The notes beneath the pieces are model-generated. The model searched no databases. It had not been told where the DNA came from and saw only the letters and a program-made list of their open reading frames with translations. Shown piece after piece: positions 25,921 to 34,584 of a DNA stretch of 64,000 bases; the stretch's first letter is position 1; every line of letters starts with the position of its first letter. Location of the stretch: NCBI GenBank assembly GCA_019636565.1, contig JAHBXG010000005.1, forward strand, positions 62,001-126,000, in the 5' to 3' direction. Source of the DNA: Phycisphaeraceae bacterium. GTDB lineage: Bacteria > Planctomycetota > Phycisphaerae > Phycisphaerales > UBA1924. Position numbers and translations under genes: made by a program.

Positions 25921-26334
25921 ATGCCACTTCCCCGAACTGTTGTCAGCCGTCTTGACCGGACACGCCTAGAGCCGCACCTTACCGCCAGCGCGCCGCATGG
26001 CCCTGTATCACGTTTGCGAGCGCTTCTCGACCGCGCTATCCCGGTTGCGCCGGAGCGAGTGCCATCGAATGTGGTCACCATGAACTCCAGAGTCGCTATC
26101 CGTGATGCACGAGGGCGAGAGGGAGGGCAGGGCGAGGAAATTGAGGTCTATGTCTTGGCCTATCCCGAGTACGCGGGCTCGTGCGGCGTGTACGTGCTGT
26201 CACCTCTGGGATCGGCGCTCTTGGCCGCTCGTGAAGGAGACAGAGTCGAGTACATGGGGGCAAGCAGTGCACGGAGCGTGATCATCGAGGCGATCGAGTA
26301 CCAGCCGGAACGATCCGGCGACCTGGATCTCTAG
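25921..26334 (+). CDS. Rnk-type GreA/GreB C-terminal domain protein, copy 2
   Basis: 137 aa from ATG 25921 (AAGGAGG). Same fold and motifs as copy 1: VPSNVVTMNSRVAIRDARG, VYVLSPLGSALLAAREGD, EYQPERSGD. The N-terminal ~40 residues differ from copy 1. Likely role is modulation of RNA polymerase or nucleotide pools under stress, by family only. Confidence 0.85.
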   Translation: MPLPRTVVSRLDRTRLEPHLTASAPHGPVSRLRALLDRAIPVAPERVPSNVVTMNSRVAIRDARGREGGQGEEIEVYVLAYPEYAGSCGVYVLSPLGSALLAAREGDRVEYMGASSARSVIIEAIEYQPERSGDLDL

Positions 26335-26472
26335 CCTGCCGATGTGCACAGGGACGGCAAGATTCCAGCCTCCTATCGCATCGCACGGTTGTCGAACAGT
26401 GAATGAGCATCGACGGACCCCGAGGAATGCATAGATCAACAGGTGCCCGATTTGGGTTATGAGGAGCGCGGT

Positions 26473-26850
26473 ATGAATACAATGGCAATTCGAATCAACC
26501 CCGGCAATCTCAAGTCCAGTGAGGCGATCAACGCGTGGACGCAACGCAAGGTGCGGACATCACTGCGCCGCTTCGCTTCGCGGATTACTCGTGTCGAGGT
26601 CCACTTTGCAGACCTCAACGGCCCGAAGGAAGGGAAGGCGGATCTGCGCTGCGCCATGGAGGCCCGCTTCAACGGGCGCAAGCCTCTCGCCGTTGAGTAT
26701 CGCGCAGAGGATCTCTATGCCGCCATCGATGGGGCGGCTCGCAGGCTCCGTACTGCCATGAACCGAGCGGTTGACCGGGTCAATAGCCGCATCCATCGCA
26801 TCGTTCGTAGGCGCGCTCGCGGTGCCGCACTCCACACGACGCGGGGATGA
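26473..26850 (+). CDS. HPF/RaiA-like ribosome-associated protein, copy 1
   Basis: 125 aa from ATG 26473 with GAGGAG upstream. The beta-alpha-beta-beta-beta-alpha S30AE pattern is visible: SRITRVEVHFADLNGPKEGKADLRCAMEARFNGRKPLAVEYRAEDLYAAIDGAARRLRTAM. Members bind the decoding centre and put ribosomes to sleep. It is the short form without the dimerising C-terminal domain and has a basic tail (RIHRIVRRRARG). A divergent copy lies at 36835-37170. Confidence 0.8.
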   Translation: MNTMAIRINPGNLKSSEAINAWTQRKVRTSLRRFASRITRVEVHFADLNGPKEGKADLRCAMEARFNGRKPLAVEYRAEDLYAAIDGAARRLRTAMNRAVDRVNSRIHRIVRRRARGAALHTTRG

Positions 26851-27050
26851 CTGCGCAGTGAGCGGCGCGGGCAGATGTCCCCGACATGTTGATTGCTGCG
26901 CGGACACGGCACCTGAGGAAAGCGTTGCCGGTGCAACAGGTGGGCGCGGACGTCGCTAGAGGGAATGCTGACCGCCGAAGTGATGGCATCTACGGTTGCG
27001 GACTTGCTTGGATTCCGAGTGCTCCATACATGCCGAGGAGTTGACTAGAC

Positions 27051-27554
27051 ATGCGAGCGAACAATTGTGCAATTCGTCGTCGCGTAACCGCACTGCCAAG
27101 GCAAGGTGCTACACCCTGGCGGCGAGCTAGCGGCGGCTGGAGCCTCGGGGCCCTCAGCCACACACGTGTCGTGAACAGCCTCGATCGCGAGCGCCTTTAC
27201 GACGCAATACCCTTCACCATCCCGCTCGTGGATCACCTGAGCGAGCTCTTTCGCCTGCTGGCGGTCGCAACACCGCTTCCACCCCAGAGAGTCCCTCCAA
27301 GCTTGGTCACCATGAACTCCGTGGTATGCATTCGCGACGCCGACTCAGGGAAGAGAGGCACCTTCGATCTCGTGTACCCAATCGACTCCAATCATCGTCC
27401 GTGGGGTCGGAGCGTTGTCGCGCCGTTCGGTGCCGCGATCTTTGGACGATTCGTCGGCGAGCGAGTGTCTTGGCGTACTCCTCGTGGTGAGCGGTGCGTC
27501 GTCATCGAGGCGCTTCAGTATCAGCCCGAGCGCCAAGGCCATTACGATCGGTGA
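27051..27554 (+). CDS. Rnk-type GreA/GreB C-terminal domain protein, copy 3
   Basis: 167 aa. A basic N-terminal extension of 35 residues precedes the same domain (VPPSLVTMNSVVCIRDADSG, SVVAPFGAAIFGRFVGERV, LQYQPERQGHYD). AGGAG lies 11 bases before the start at 27051. It is more divergent than copies 1 and 2, with a lengthened linker region. Confidence 0.8.
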   Translation: MRANNCAIRRRVTALPRQGATPWRRASGGWSLGALSHTRVVNSLDRERLYDAIPFTIPLVDHLSELFRLLAVATPLPPQRVPPSLVTMNSVVCIRDADSGKRGTFDLVYPIDSNHRPWGRSVVAPFGAAIFGRFVGERVSWRTPRGERCVVIEALQYQPERQGHYDR

Positions 27555-27666
27555 CGTAGACTCCTCCGGTCATGCCGACTGCTGCGCCTCACCAAAAAGG
27601 TAGAGGTGGCGCTGTGGTTTAGAGTCAGGTAGGGCTCCCCGGGGCAGCCAATGAGGAATCGCAACC

Positions 27667-28203
27667 ATGACTTGGGACATTTTCATAGGCTGCACATTGA
27701 TTGTCGTCGCGCGCATTGGTGACGTTTCCTTTGGAACGATGCGCATGGTGGCGGTGATCAGCGGTCACCGCGGTCTGGCATGGCTCTTTGGCTTGATTGA
27801 GATGATCATCTGGGTGTTCGTGGTGTCCGCCGTCATCGCCCACATCCGGACGGAGCCGGCCTATGCGATTGCCTTCGCCGTCGGGGCGGCGACCGGCAAC
27901 TATGTGGGGATGACGCTGCAGCGTTGGCTTCCGTTCGGCGACCAGGTTGTCCGCATCTTCACACGCAAGGGCACGGCGCTCTTCGACGACCTTCGCCGCA
28001 AGGATTTCGGCGTCACCGAGTTCAAGGGTGTAGGTCGAGATGGTGCTGTATCAATGCTGTTCGTGCAGGTGCGTCGCGCCCGAGCAGCTCTCGTCGTGCG
28101 CGACGCGCGCAAGCTTGATCCGGCGTGCTTCTACACGATTGACGACATCCGTGTCGCGAACGCCGCCACGAGCAACTTACTACCGACCAGCACTCAGTTA
28201 TAA
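27667..28203 (+). CDS. DUF2179 / UPF0316 membrane protein
   Basis: 178 aa. Three N-terminal membrane helices (DIFIGCTLIVVARIGDVSFGTMR, GLIEMIIWVFVVSAVI, YAIAFAVGAATGNYVGMTL) and a C-terminal cytoplasmic DUF2179 domain of about 80 residues. These are the UPF0316 (YebE-type) features. Function unknown. Full length for the family. Confidence 0.85.
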   Translation: MTWDIFIGCTLIVVARIGDVSFGTMRMVAVISGHRGLAWLFGLIEMIIWVFVVSAVIAHIRTEPAYAIAFAVGAATGNYVGMTLQRWLPFGDQVVRIFTRKGTALFDDLRRKDFGVTEFKGVGRDGAVSMLFVQVRRARAALVVRDARKLDPACFYTIDDIRVANAATSNLLPTSTQL

Positions 28204-28301
28204 AACTTCGAATCGCTGGCTGCGCCTTCTTGGGCGTCTGCGTGAAGTATGTCCGTCGCCAGTATGACATTGGACATAGTACAGACACACGCTGTCGCCG
28301 C

Positions 28302-28946
28302 TCATGAAGACCTCTGGTCGCTTCCCGGATTGCCCCTCGATCCGAGGATTTCACTTACCCGCTTGCGCAACTCGGGTAGCACCTCCCGCTCGAACCACGG
28401 GTTCCGCTTGATCCACATCTGGTTCCGTGGCGATGGGTGCGGGAGCACGATCCGCTCGGGCAGCAACCCGCGAGCGGCCCGCACTCCCTCGGTCATGCTC
28501 TCAGCGTGCCCCGCGAGTCGCGCCGGGGATTGCTCAAAGGCGTAGATGCCGATGTAGATCGTCAGCTCGATCCGCGTTAGCCTGGGCAGGATTCTTGGGT
28601 GCCACAGTGTCGCGCACTCCGGCCGCGGCGGCTTGTCGCCTCCCCCCGCGCCCTTGGCCTTGCCGGGGTAGCAAAGCCCCATCGGCACGATGGCGAAGAG
28701 AGAATCGTCGTAGAACTGCGCATCGGTCACGCCAAGCCATTCGCGGAGGCGCTCGCCGCTCTTGTCGTTCCACGGCACGCCGGTCTCGTGCGCGATCCGG
28801 CCCGGAGCCTGACCGATGATGAGCACGCGCGACAACGCCGATGCAACCACCAGCGGTCTTGGTTCGTTCGGCAGGTCGTGTTCGCAGACGCGGCAGCGCC
28901 GGACCTCGCGCAAGATCGCTAGTGAGATGGCGGGTTGGCGCGACAT
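28302..28946 (-). CDS. Uracil-DNA glycosylase family protein
   Basis: 214 aa. CRVCEHDLPNEPRPLV, the active-site strand LIIGQAPGRIAHETGVPWNDKSGERLREWLG and the C-terminal LPHPSPRNQMWIKRNPWF motif match the UDG superfamily (family 4/5-like, YqiJ-type). In this group GQAPG carries the catalytic loop and HPSPRN the DNA-binding loop. Only two N-terminal cysteines (CRVC) are clear, so an iron-sulfur cluster of the family 4 type is doubtful. The start at 28946 overlaps the hemoglobin stop (TGATG); 28964 is possible. Confidence 0.8.
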   Translation of the reverse strand: MSRQPAISLAILREVRRCRVCEHDLPNEPRPLVVASALSRVLIIGQAPGRIAHETGVPWNDKSGERLREWLGVTDAQFYDDSLFAIVPMGLCYPGKAKGAGGGDKPPRPECATLWHPRILPRLTRIELTIYIGIYAFEQSPARLAGHAESMTEGVRAARGLLPERIVLPHPSPRNQMWIKRNPWFEREVLPELRKRVSEILGSRGNPGSDQRSS

Positions 28947-29380
28947 CAGTGTGATGGCCCGCATACCTTCGGCGCCATCGTCTCCGCCATTCGGTGGGCC
29001 ATGGCGATCAGAGGCGTGCGTGCATCGGAGCGCACGATCTCTCTAACGGCCTGTTCCCACAACTGGAGCCACCTCGTAAAGTGCTCGGGGCGGATCTCGG
29101 CGATGCGCCGATGGACCTCGAGAGGGTGACCGTGGTACCTGCCGGTGCGGTAGATTGCCGAACTCCAGAAACCTCTCATCGCCTCCAGGTGCTTGGGCCA
29201 ATCGGAAACCCTGCCCTCGAAGACGGGCCCGAGCACGGGATCCTCGCGACCAAGGCCGTAGAAACGATCGACCAACCGGGCGATCTCGGCTTCCCGCTCC
29301 TGCTCCTGAAGCGGCAGCTCGGCGTGAACCGGTCGACCAGCAAGCGGGAGTTCGTGAAATGATCGAGGGGTTTGAGTCAT
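28946..29380 (-). CDS. Group 3 truncated hemoglobin
   Basis: 144 aa. The sequence IARLVDRFYGLGREDPVLGPVFEGRVSDWPKHLEAMRGFWSSAIYRTGRYHGHPLEVH and the later HFTRWLQLWEQAV pattern fit the 2-on-2 globins of group III, with a likely proximal histidine in the HFTRW or HPLEVH segment. Such globins bind oxygen or NO and are linked to microaerobic or nitrosative conditions. It is coupled to the glycosylase gene and lies 170 bases from motif site B, which, being partly palindromic, could serve it. Confidence 0.85.
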   Translation of the reverse strand: MTQTPRSFHELPLAGRPVHAELPLQEQEREAEIARLVDRFYGLGREDPVLGPVFEGRVSDWPKHLEAMRGFWSSAIYRTGRYHGHPLEVHRRIAEIRPEHFTRWLQLWEQAVREIVRSDARTPLIAMAHRMAETMAPKVCGPSH

Positions 29381-29549
29381 CGGGCTCCAGTTGAAGCGAA
29401 TCGGGGCAGAGGCAGCGTCACGTGCCCATTGACCCCGGCACCTGAGTACTGGTGGTCACGCGTCGCGACGGTATCGGCATCAACTGAATGGTACTCGGCC
29501 CCCGGTCGTTCTCAACGAGTTCTGCCTCCAGCAGCTGGGGCTTCCAGGA

Positions 29550-29565
29550 GATTGGGGAAGTTTCC
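29550..29565 (+). promoter_or_regulatory. GATTGGGGAARTTTCC motif, site B
   Basis: GATTGGGGAAGTTTCC, an exact consensus copy. No convincing gene follows on the plus strand within 110 bases; the hemoglobin gene lies 170 bases away on the other side, in reverse orientation. Confidence 0.55.
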
Positions 29566-29663
29566 GCCACAATGCAATCGGGTGCGCTGAGCTGCATATC
29601 TATCAACATGCGCGTATTCGTGCACGAGCGCGGAGAGATTGCCGGCCGCCGCAGATCGTCACT

Positions 29664-30014
29664 TCAATCCTTCCTTCGTTCGAGAAACGCCTTGAGCGCC
29701 ACGGCACCATTGTGTTCTTCATCCCGTGCGGCGTAGACGAATGTCACCGTGCCTTTTCGGGTCATATGCCGGAGCAGGTCAACAGCCTCTCCGTGGTCCT
29801 GCAATTCTTTCCAGTACCGCTGTATGAATCGCTCCCATTTCTCCGGATCGTGAGCGAACCACTTCCGTAACGCCGGGCTGGGGGCAACGTCCTTCAGCCA
29901 CAAATCCAGCGCCGCTCTCCCTTTCGTCAGCCCGCGCGGCCAGAGCCGCTCCACGAGGATTCGTGAGCCGTCGTTCTGGGAGGGCTTCTCGTAAGCACGC
30001 TTCACACGGATCAT
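29664..30014 (-). CDS. DUF488 family protein (YeaO-like)
   Basis: 116 aa. The family motifs VKRAYEKPSQNDGSRILVERLWPRGLTK and LRKWFAHDPEKWERFIQRYWKEL are complete. The function of YeaO-like DUF488 proteins is not established. A longer, different DUF488 protein is encoded at 40623-41204. Confidence 0.88.
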   Translation of the reverse strand: MIRVKRAYEKPSQNDGSRILVERLWPRGLTKGRAALDLWLKDVAPSPALRKWFAHDPEKWERFIQRYWKELQDHGEAVDLLRHMTRKGTVTFVYAARDEEHNGAVALKAFLERRKD

Positions 30015-30104
30015 GGTCTAGGCCTCCGAGCTCATCGGCGGTTGCCGAGGCTTTCCGAACTCCTACTTGTCACGCGCCCGCTCGGAGCCTTCGCCCACGG
30101 AACA

Positions 30105-31730
30105 TCAAATGCTGGCGAGCGCACTGAAATACTCGTGGTCCTCGGCAAAACCACCCTCTCCCTTGCCGATCGACCGGACATCCTCGACGAACTCAATCGC
30201 CTGGATCCATTTAACCATCTTAAAGCCGAGTTGATTCTCGACGCGTAGGCGCAGCGGCGCCCCGTGGAGATGATCAAGCGGTTGATCGTTCATTTCGTAC
30301 GCAAGCATTGTGTATGCGTTCAAGGCGTTCTTGATCGAGAGGCTGTCGTAGTACCGGACGCCCTCGACACCCGCGTGGAGTGCCACGCCTTCACCAAACG
30401 AATGGAACACGACCGCCTTTGCGTTGGGGCTCGGGCGCACGAGGCGGATCAATTCCGCCATCCGCAATCCGCCCCACCCGGCGATGCCCGACCAGCCCTG
30501 GATGCAGTGGTGCAGCGTAATCTGGGTGCTCGTACCCAGCGCGCGCAGGTCATCCAGCGACAGCTCGACCGGGTTCTCCACCAAGCCAAGCACCTTCAGC
30601 CGGTAGTCCTTGAAATTGTTTGCGGCCAGCCGCTTCCACTCTTCGCATACTGGCACCTTGCCGTTCGCCCAGAGGAACGGGGAGATGTCCTCACGGCGGA
30701 ACTCGGCCTGCGGTGCGGCGCGATCGAGCAGGAATGACATCACAGGGGTCACGATCGCTTTGGCGACGTGCTGTACGAGGCGCGGACGGCGCCAAGCCAG
30801 CCAGTTGGCCAGCGCGTTGACCGCAACGATCACGCCCACTCCCACCATGCCGAGATACACACCAGTTAGGTGGGAATCGTCGGTGCCCGCGACGATGTGG
30901 TTCATGTTCCGAGCAAACCCCGTGATCACCACCATGGTTACATGGGCGACCACGAATATGACGAAGGCGCACATCACTAGGAAATGAAGGGACCGGCCGA
31001 TTTGGCGGTTGCCGGGCAGCTTCGGATACCACCTGAACCGGTTTGTCAGGGCGGGAGACATCGAGGGCCCGCTGAGAATTGCCATCGGAGCCAAGATGAA
31101 CACCACCCCAAAGTACGACAGCTGCTGCAATGGGTTGTAGTGATAGAAGCCGTTTGGCTCCGGTGGCAAACGAATCGTGACGTAATGGACAAAGTAGGTC
31201 CATGCGTCGGGGACGATTTGCCAGGAGGTTGGCACGAGCCGCTTCCACTGGTCTGTCGCAAGCAACAGGACCGCGAAGACCGCCCCGTTGCTCACCCAGA
31301 ACATCACGCTGAGGAAGTGCCAGTGGCGCGCCATGCCGATCGTGTGTCGATAACCGGGCAGACCGATCCAAGGGGAGAGGTGGCGAGAGTCATCCTTTGC
31401 TGTCCAGATGCGATCCTTCGGTACCTCGACGGGAGTGAATCGAGCCCATTCCGTGCCTGGAGTGCAGTGAACGTTCCAGTACAAACGTGGATGATCCATG
31501 AGGATTTGCAGACCGCTGCGGACGAGCAAGGTCAGGAACAGGAAGTTGACGTAATGGGTAATTCGCAGCCAGGCCGGAAAGCCAAATGGCCCGTCTGCCG
31601 TCTCAGGGGACACGATCGGGTTGGGCGGTAACGCTGGCAAGCCGAAGATCGCCCACTGAACGTAAGCGGCAACGACAAGAGCCACGAACGGCGAGACGAA
31701 CGCGAGCAGTGTGTTGCGTTGAATGCGCAT
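30105..31730 (-). CDS. Fused cytochrome b561-like / molybdopterin-dependent oxidoreductase
   Basis: 541 aa from ATG 31730. The N-terminal ~330 residues hold about five membrane helices with histidines typical of di-heme cytochrome b (ITHYVNFLFLTLLVRSGLQIL, MARHWHFLSVMFWVSNG, GRSLHFLVMCAFVIFVVAHVTMVVITG). The C-terminal ~180 residues are a sulfite-oxidase-fold molybdopterin domain with the Mo-ligand cysteine in TLHHCIQGWSGIAGWGG. In the YedY/YedZ (MsrPQ) system these two parts are separate proteins. The donor would be quinol; the substrate is unknown. No Tat signal precedes the Mo domain. Confidence 0.88.
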   Translation of the reverse strand: MRIQRNTLLAFVSPFVALVVAAYVQWAIFGLPALPPNPIVSPETADGPFGFPAWLRITHYVNFLFLTLLVRSGLQILMDHPRLYWNVHCTPGTEWARFTPVEVPKDRIWTAKDDSRHLSPWIGLPGYRHTIGMARHWHFLSVMFWVSNGAVFAVLLLATDQWKRLVPTSWQIVPDAWTYFVHYVTIRLPPEPNGFYHYNPLQQLSYFGVVFILAPMAILSGPSMSPALTNRFRWYPKLPGNRQIGRSLHFLVMCAFVIFVVAHVTMVVITGFARNMNHIVAGTDDSHLTGVYLGMVGVGVIVAVNALANWLAWRRPRLVQHVAKAIVTPVMSFLLDRAAPQAEFRREDISPFLWANGKVPVCEEWKRLAANNFKDYRLKVLGLVENPVELSLDDLRALGTSTQITLHHCIQGWSGIAGWGGLRMAELIRLVRPSPNAKAVVFHSFGEGVALHAGVEGVRYYDSLSIKNALNAYTMLAYEMNDQPLDHLHGAPLRLRVENQLGFKMVKWIQAIEFVEDVRSIGKGEGGFAEDHEYFSALASI

Positions 31731-31764
31731 TAGCGAGATCTTCCCCGATTTGAGGCAAGATGGC

Positions 31765-32124
31765 TCACGAGTGGTCGCCCCTGTCGCTCTGCGCACCCGA
31801 GATCGTGTCCAGCGCTAAGGCCGAGTGCGCGTAGGCCGCGCCGGCGCGCATTTCCGCAGCGACCCAGACGGCCTCCATGATTTCTTCAGCGGTAGCCCCC
31901 TGCTGCAGGGCCGCCTTGGTATGCCCGCGGATGCAATACGGGCATTGCGTTACGTGCGTCACCGCGACGGCGAGCAACTGCTTGGTCTTCGCAGGCAGTG
32001 CTCCCTCGGCAAAAACGGCATGGCTGAAGGCCCTGAACGCCTCTGCGGGCTTAGGGGCCAGAGCCTTGCGTTGATCGGCCAGCTCCTTGGTCGCTGGCGG
32101 ATACATCTGGTCGTGCTCGGACAT
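31765..32124 (-). CDS. Carboxymuconolactone decarboxylase / AhpD-like protein
   Basis: 119 aa. The AhpD core motif TQCPYCIRGHTKAAL gives Cys61, Cys64 and His68, the redox and proton-relay residues of alkylhydroperoxidase D-like proteins. The ending AEEIMEAVWVAAEMRAG is typical. It likely reduces peroxides or relays thiols. It lies between transaldolase (4 bases) and the fused oxidoreductase gene on the same strand. Confidence 0.87.
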   Translation of the reverse strand: MSEHDQMYPPATKELADQRKALAPKPAEAFRAFSHAVFAEGALPAKTKQLLAVAVTHVTQCPYCIRGHTKAALQQGATAEEIMEAVWVAAEMRAGAAYAHSALALDTISGAQSDRGDHS

Positions 32125-32127
32125 CGT

Positions 32128-33228
32128 CTATGCCTCCTTCCCGGAGCGGTCATCCAGGGCATGTTGTGGCTGATGTTCGCCGCGGCGCCGCGCGGCCCGT
32201 TTCTGCGCGATGAGCAAGAGCATCGTTCTCTGCGCGTCCGCAAATTTTTTGGTGCCTTCCTCCATCAATCTGTGCTTCAGCGCTGCCATGTCGACCCTCC
32301 TGTCGATTTCGTTCAGGATGTTCGCCGGCGGCATCTGATCGACCTGACTCGAGTAGATCTTCGACGACCGCTCCATTGCTTCGTTCGTGGCCGGCGGGTT
32401 GGTTTCGATGTCGCTGCCTGCGAACGCCTCTGCGTACTTGTCCGGCGGGTCGGTGGGCTTCTTGACGCCCGTGCTGGCGAAGACGATTTCCTGTTGCAGT
32501 TGCAGCCGTTTGTTGCTCCAGAAGCCCACGTTCTCCTGCCAAATCCGCTTGCCGTTGACGATGCCAACCATCCCCTGCACAGCAGGGCTCAGTTCGGGCA
32601 GATGGGCTTCCGTGTAGGTGTCCACACGCGACACGAAGATGCTGTAGACGCTCTTGAAGTTGTCAAGGCCATCCTCGCGGCGCTGAGCCCCCCGCCAGAT
32701 CGCATCGCGGGCGATGCGATACTGGTGCTCGCTGAATATCAGCGTCACATTGATCGTGACGCCGGCGGCGGCAAGCGGCTCCAGTGCATCCAAACCGGCA
32801 CCGGTCGCTGGCACCTTGATCATGCGGTTCTTGTGCCCTGCCGACCATTTCTTGCCGAGCTCGACGTATCTCCTCACTCGCTCCGCATGGCTCAGCCCGG
32901 CGGCGGCTTCTTCGATCAGTGGGTCCAGCTCAAAGCTCACGTACCCATCGTTTCCGCTTGTCCGCCACCAAGTCGGCAAGAAGACTTTCTGGGCTGATGT
33001 GACCAGTTCGTCATTCAGCGTCCAGGCAATCTGATCATCGTCAAGGCCTTGCTCGATCAGCTCACGAAGTCGGCTATCGAGGTGTCCCTCCGAGATGATC
33101 TTGGAGATTATGGACGGATTCGAGGTGGCACCTGTGATTCCCCAGGCGCATTGTGTCTTGATATTGCTGGGTTCAACCCCGTCCAACCAGACCTTTGTTC
33201 CTGTCGCTATCAGTGATGCTAATGACAT
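32128..33228 (-). CDS. tal: Transaldolase
   Basis: 366 aa from ATG 33228 with AAAGGGG upstream. Motifs: GATSNPSIISK near the N-terminus, the Schiff-base lysine in NRMIKVPATGAG, NVTLIFSEHQY and SIFVSRVDTY. It transfers the dihydroxyacetone unit in the pentose phosphate pathway. The C-terminal 30 residues are charged and not family-typical. Adjacent genes suggest an operon (oxidoreductase, transaldolase, AhpD-like, fused Mo oxidoreductase) for redox balance under stress. Confidence 0.88.
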   Translation of the reverse strand: MSLASLIATGTKVWLDGVEPSNIKTQCAWGITGATSNPSIISKIISEGHLDSRLRELIEQGLDDDQIAWTLNDELVTSAQKVFLPTWWRTSGNDGYVSFELDPLIEEAAAGLSHAERVRRYVELGKKWSAGHKNRMIKVPATGAGLDALEPLAAAGVTINVTLIFSEHQYRIARDAIWRGAQRREDGLDNFKSVYSIFVSRVDTYTEAHLPELSPAVQGMVGIVNGKRIWQENVGFWSNKRLQLQQEIVFASTGVKKPTDPPDKYAEAFAGSDIETNPPATNEAMERSSKIYSSQVDQMPPANILNEIDRRVDMAALKHRLMEEGTKKFADAQRTMLLLIAQKRAARRRGEHQPQHALDDRSGKEA

Positions 33229-33285
33229 GATCGACCCCTTTCTGAAGCTCCTGGTAGACCGACGGGAACCGTGCCGGGACACCGG

Positions 33286-34488
33286 CTACCGAATCGCACC
33301 TCGCAGGTCCTGCACGTTGACACGTTCGGCCCGCTGGATCAACCCGCGCGCGATATCCACCTTTCCAAACAGGTTGCACATCATCGCTCCACGCACTCGT
33401 CCATCTTGGATGTAGTAGACCACCCCGGTCTTGTTCGCCTCCTGCCAGTCGGCGAGCGTCTCATGGCGGCTGTCCGTGTCACCCACCGCTTCGTACCCGA
33501 ACTCGAATAGATCGGAGAAGAAGAACGGGATATGGGCAAAGGGTTCGTCGGCGCCCGCCATGTTGCGCCCGGCGTGCCTTCCCAAGTTGAGGGCGTTGTC
33601 CCAGTGCTCGATGCGCCTCGGCCCCAAGACAGCCTCCGGAAAGTAGGCGACATCGCCGGCCGCGTAGATATCGCGATTAGAGGTCTGAAGAAACTGATTG
33701 ACGATGACCCCGTTGCCAGTTTCCAAGCCTGCGTTCTGAGCCAGCGCAGTATTCGGCGCGATCCCGATCCCCACTACGAGCAAGTCGGAAGCTACTTGTC
33801 GGCCCGCGTGAGTGCGCGTTCGGTACTGGTCCCCGTCTCGTTCAATCGCGATCGGTGTATCTCCTGCCATTATCTCGACGCCCTTCGCGCGATACTGCGC
33901 GGTCAGGGCGCGGCCCAGTGATTCGGGAAAGACGCGCGACACGAGCCATTGGCCAGGGAAGACCATCGTCACTGTCAGGCCGCTGCTGCGAAGAGCCGCC
34001 GCGATCTCAGAGCCGATGAATCCCCCGCCGATGACCAAAGCCGACTTGCCCTCGCTGGCCGTGCTTCGCAAGCGTCTGTAGTCTTCCACGGTGCGGAAAT
34101 AGCAGAGTCCCTCGAGCTCACCGCCGGGCACGTCGAGACGGCGTGGCGTGCCGCCGGTGGCGAGCAGAAGTTTCTTGTAGCGGTAGCTCGCGCCGCTGCT
34201 GTCGCGGAGCACATGCGCGGCGGGGTCCAAGGCTACGACTTCCGTGCCGAGCCGTAGCTCAACGCCGTGCTGCGCATAAAACGCCGGGTCACGGAGGAAA
34301 ATGTCTTCGATCTGCTTGGTTCCGGACCACAGCTGTTTGGAGAGTGGCGGTCGATCGTACGGTGGATCGAGCTCGGCCCCAATAAGCAGGATTGAGCCGC
34401 CCTGGTCGTGCTGCCGTATTCCCTCCACAGCCGACGCCGCCGCCAACCCCGCACCCACAACGATGTATGAAGTCGAATGGTCAGTCAT
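33286..34488 (-). CDS. FAD/NAD(P)-dependent ferredoxin-reductase-type oxidoreductase
   Basis: 400 aa. Two dinucleotide folds: FAD site YIVVGAGLAAASAVEGI, NAD(P) site ALVIGGGFIGSEIAAALR, and the second FAD motif RDIYAAGDVAYFP. DPPYDRPPLSKQLW is typical of the rubredoxin/ferredoxin reductase (BphA4-like) group. It would pass electrons from NAD(P)H to a ferredoxin or rubredoxin, but no such partner lies nearby. Start ATG 34488 (GGAGG upstream). Confidence 0.9.
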   Translation of the reverse strand: MTDHSTSYIVVGAGLAAASAVEGIRQHDQGGSILLIGAELDPPYDRPPLSKQLWSGTKQIEDIFLRDPAFYAQHGVELRLGTEVVALDPAAHVLRDSSGASYRYKKLLLATGGTPRRLDVPGGELEGLCYFRTVEDYRRLRSTASEGKSALVIGGGFIGSEIAAALRSSGLTVTMVFPGQWLVSRVFPESLGRALTAQYRAKGVEIMAGDTPIAIERDGDQYRTRTHAGRQVASDLLVVGIGIAPNTALAQNAGLETGNGVIVNQFLQTSNRDIYAAGDVAYFPEAVLGPRRIEHWDNALNLGRHAGRNMAGADEPFAHIPFFFSDLFEFGYEAVGDTDSRHETLADWQEANKTGVVYYIQDGRVRGAMMCNLFGKVDIARGLIQRAERVNVQDLRGAIR

Positions 34489-34584
34489 CGCCCGGTGCCC
34501 TCCGAGAAACAAGCAAAGGCGCTCGCTGGGTGCGACACTGCGCCTGCCAATGTCCGTTCAAGTGCATGACTCTTTGCATGGTTC

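Noticed and set aside
29418..29609. 63-codon minus-strand frame spanning motif site B
   Set aside because: No ribosome site, no known domain, and it would cover the regulatory motif.
31735..31750. AATCGGGGAAGATCTC on the minus strand, just before the fused Mo oxidoreductase start
   Set aside because: Resembles the GATTGGGGAA motif but has C for T in the core, lacks the dyad, and lies only a few bases from the ATG, too close to be a promoter element.
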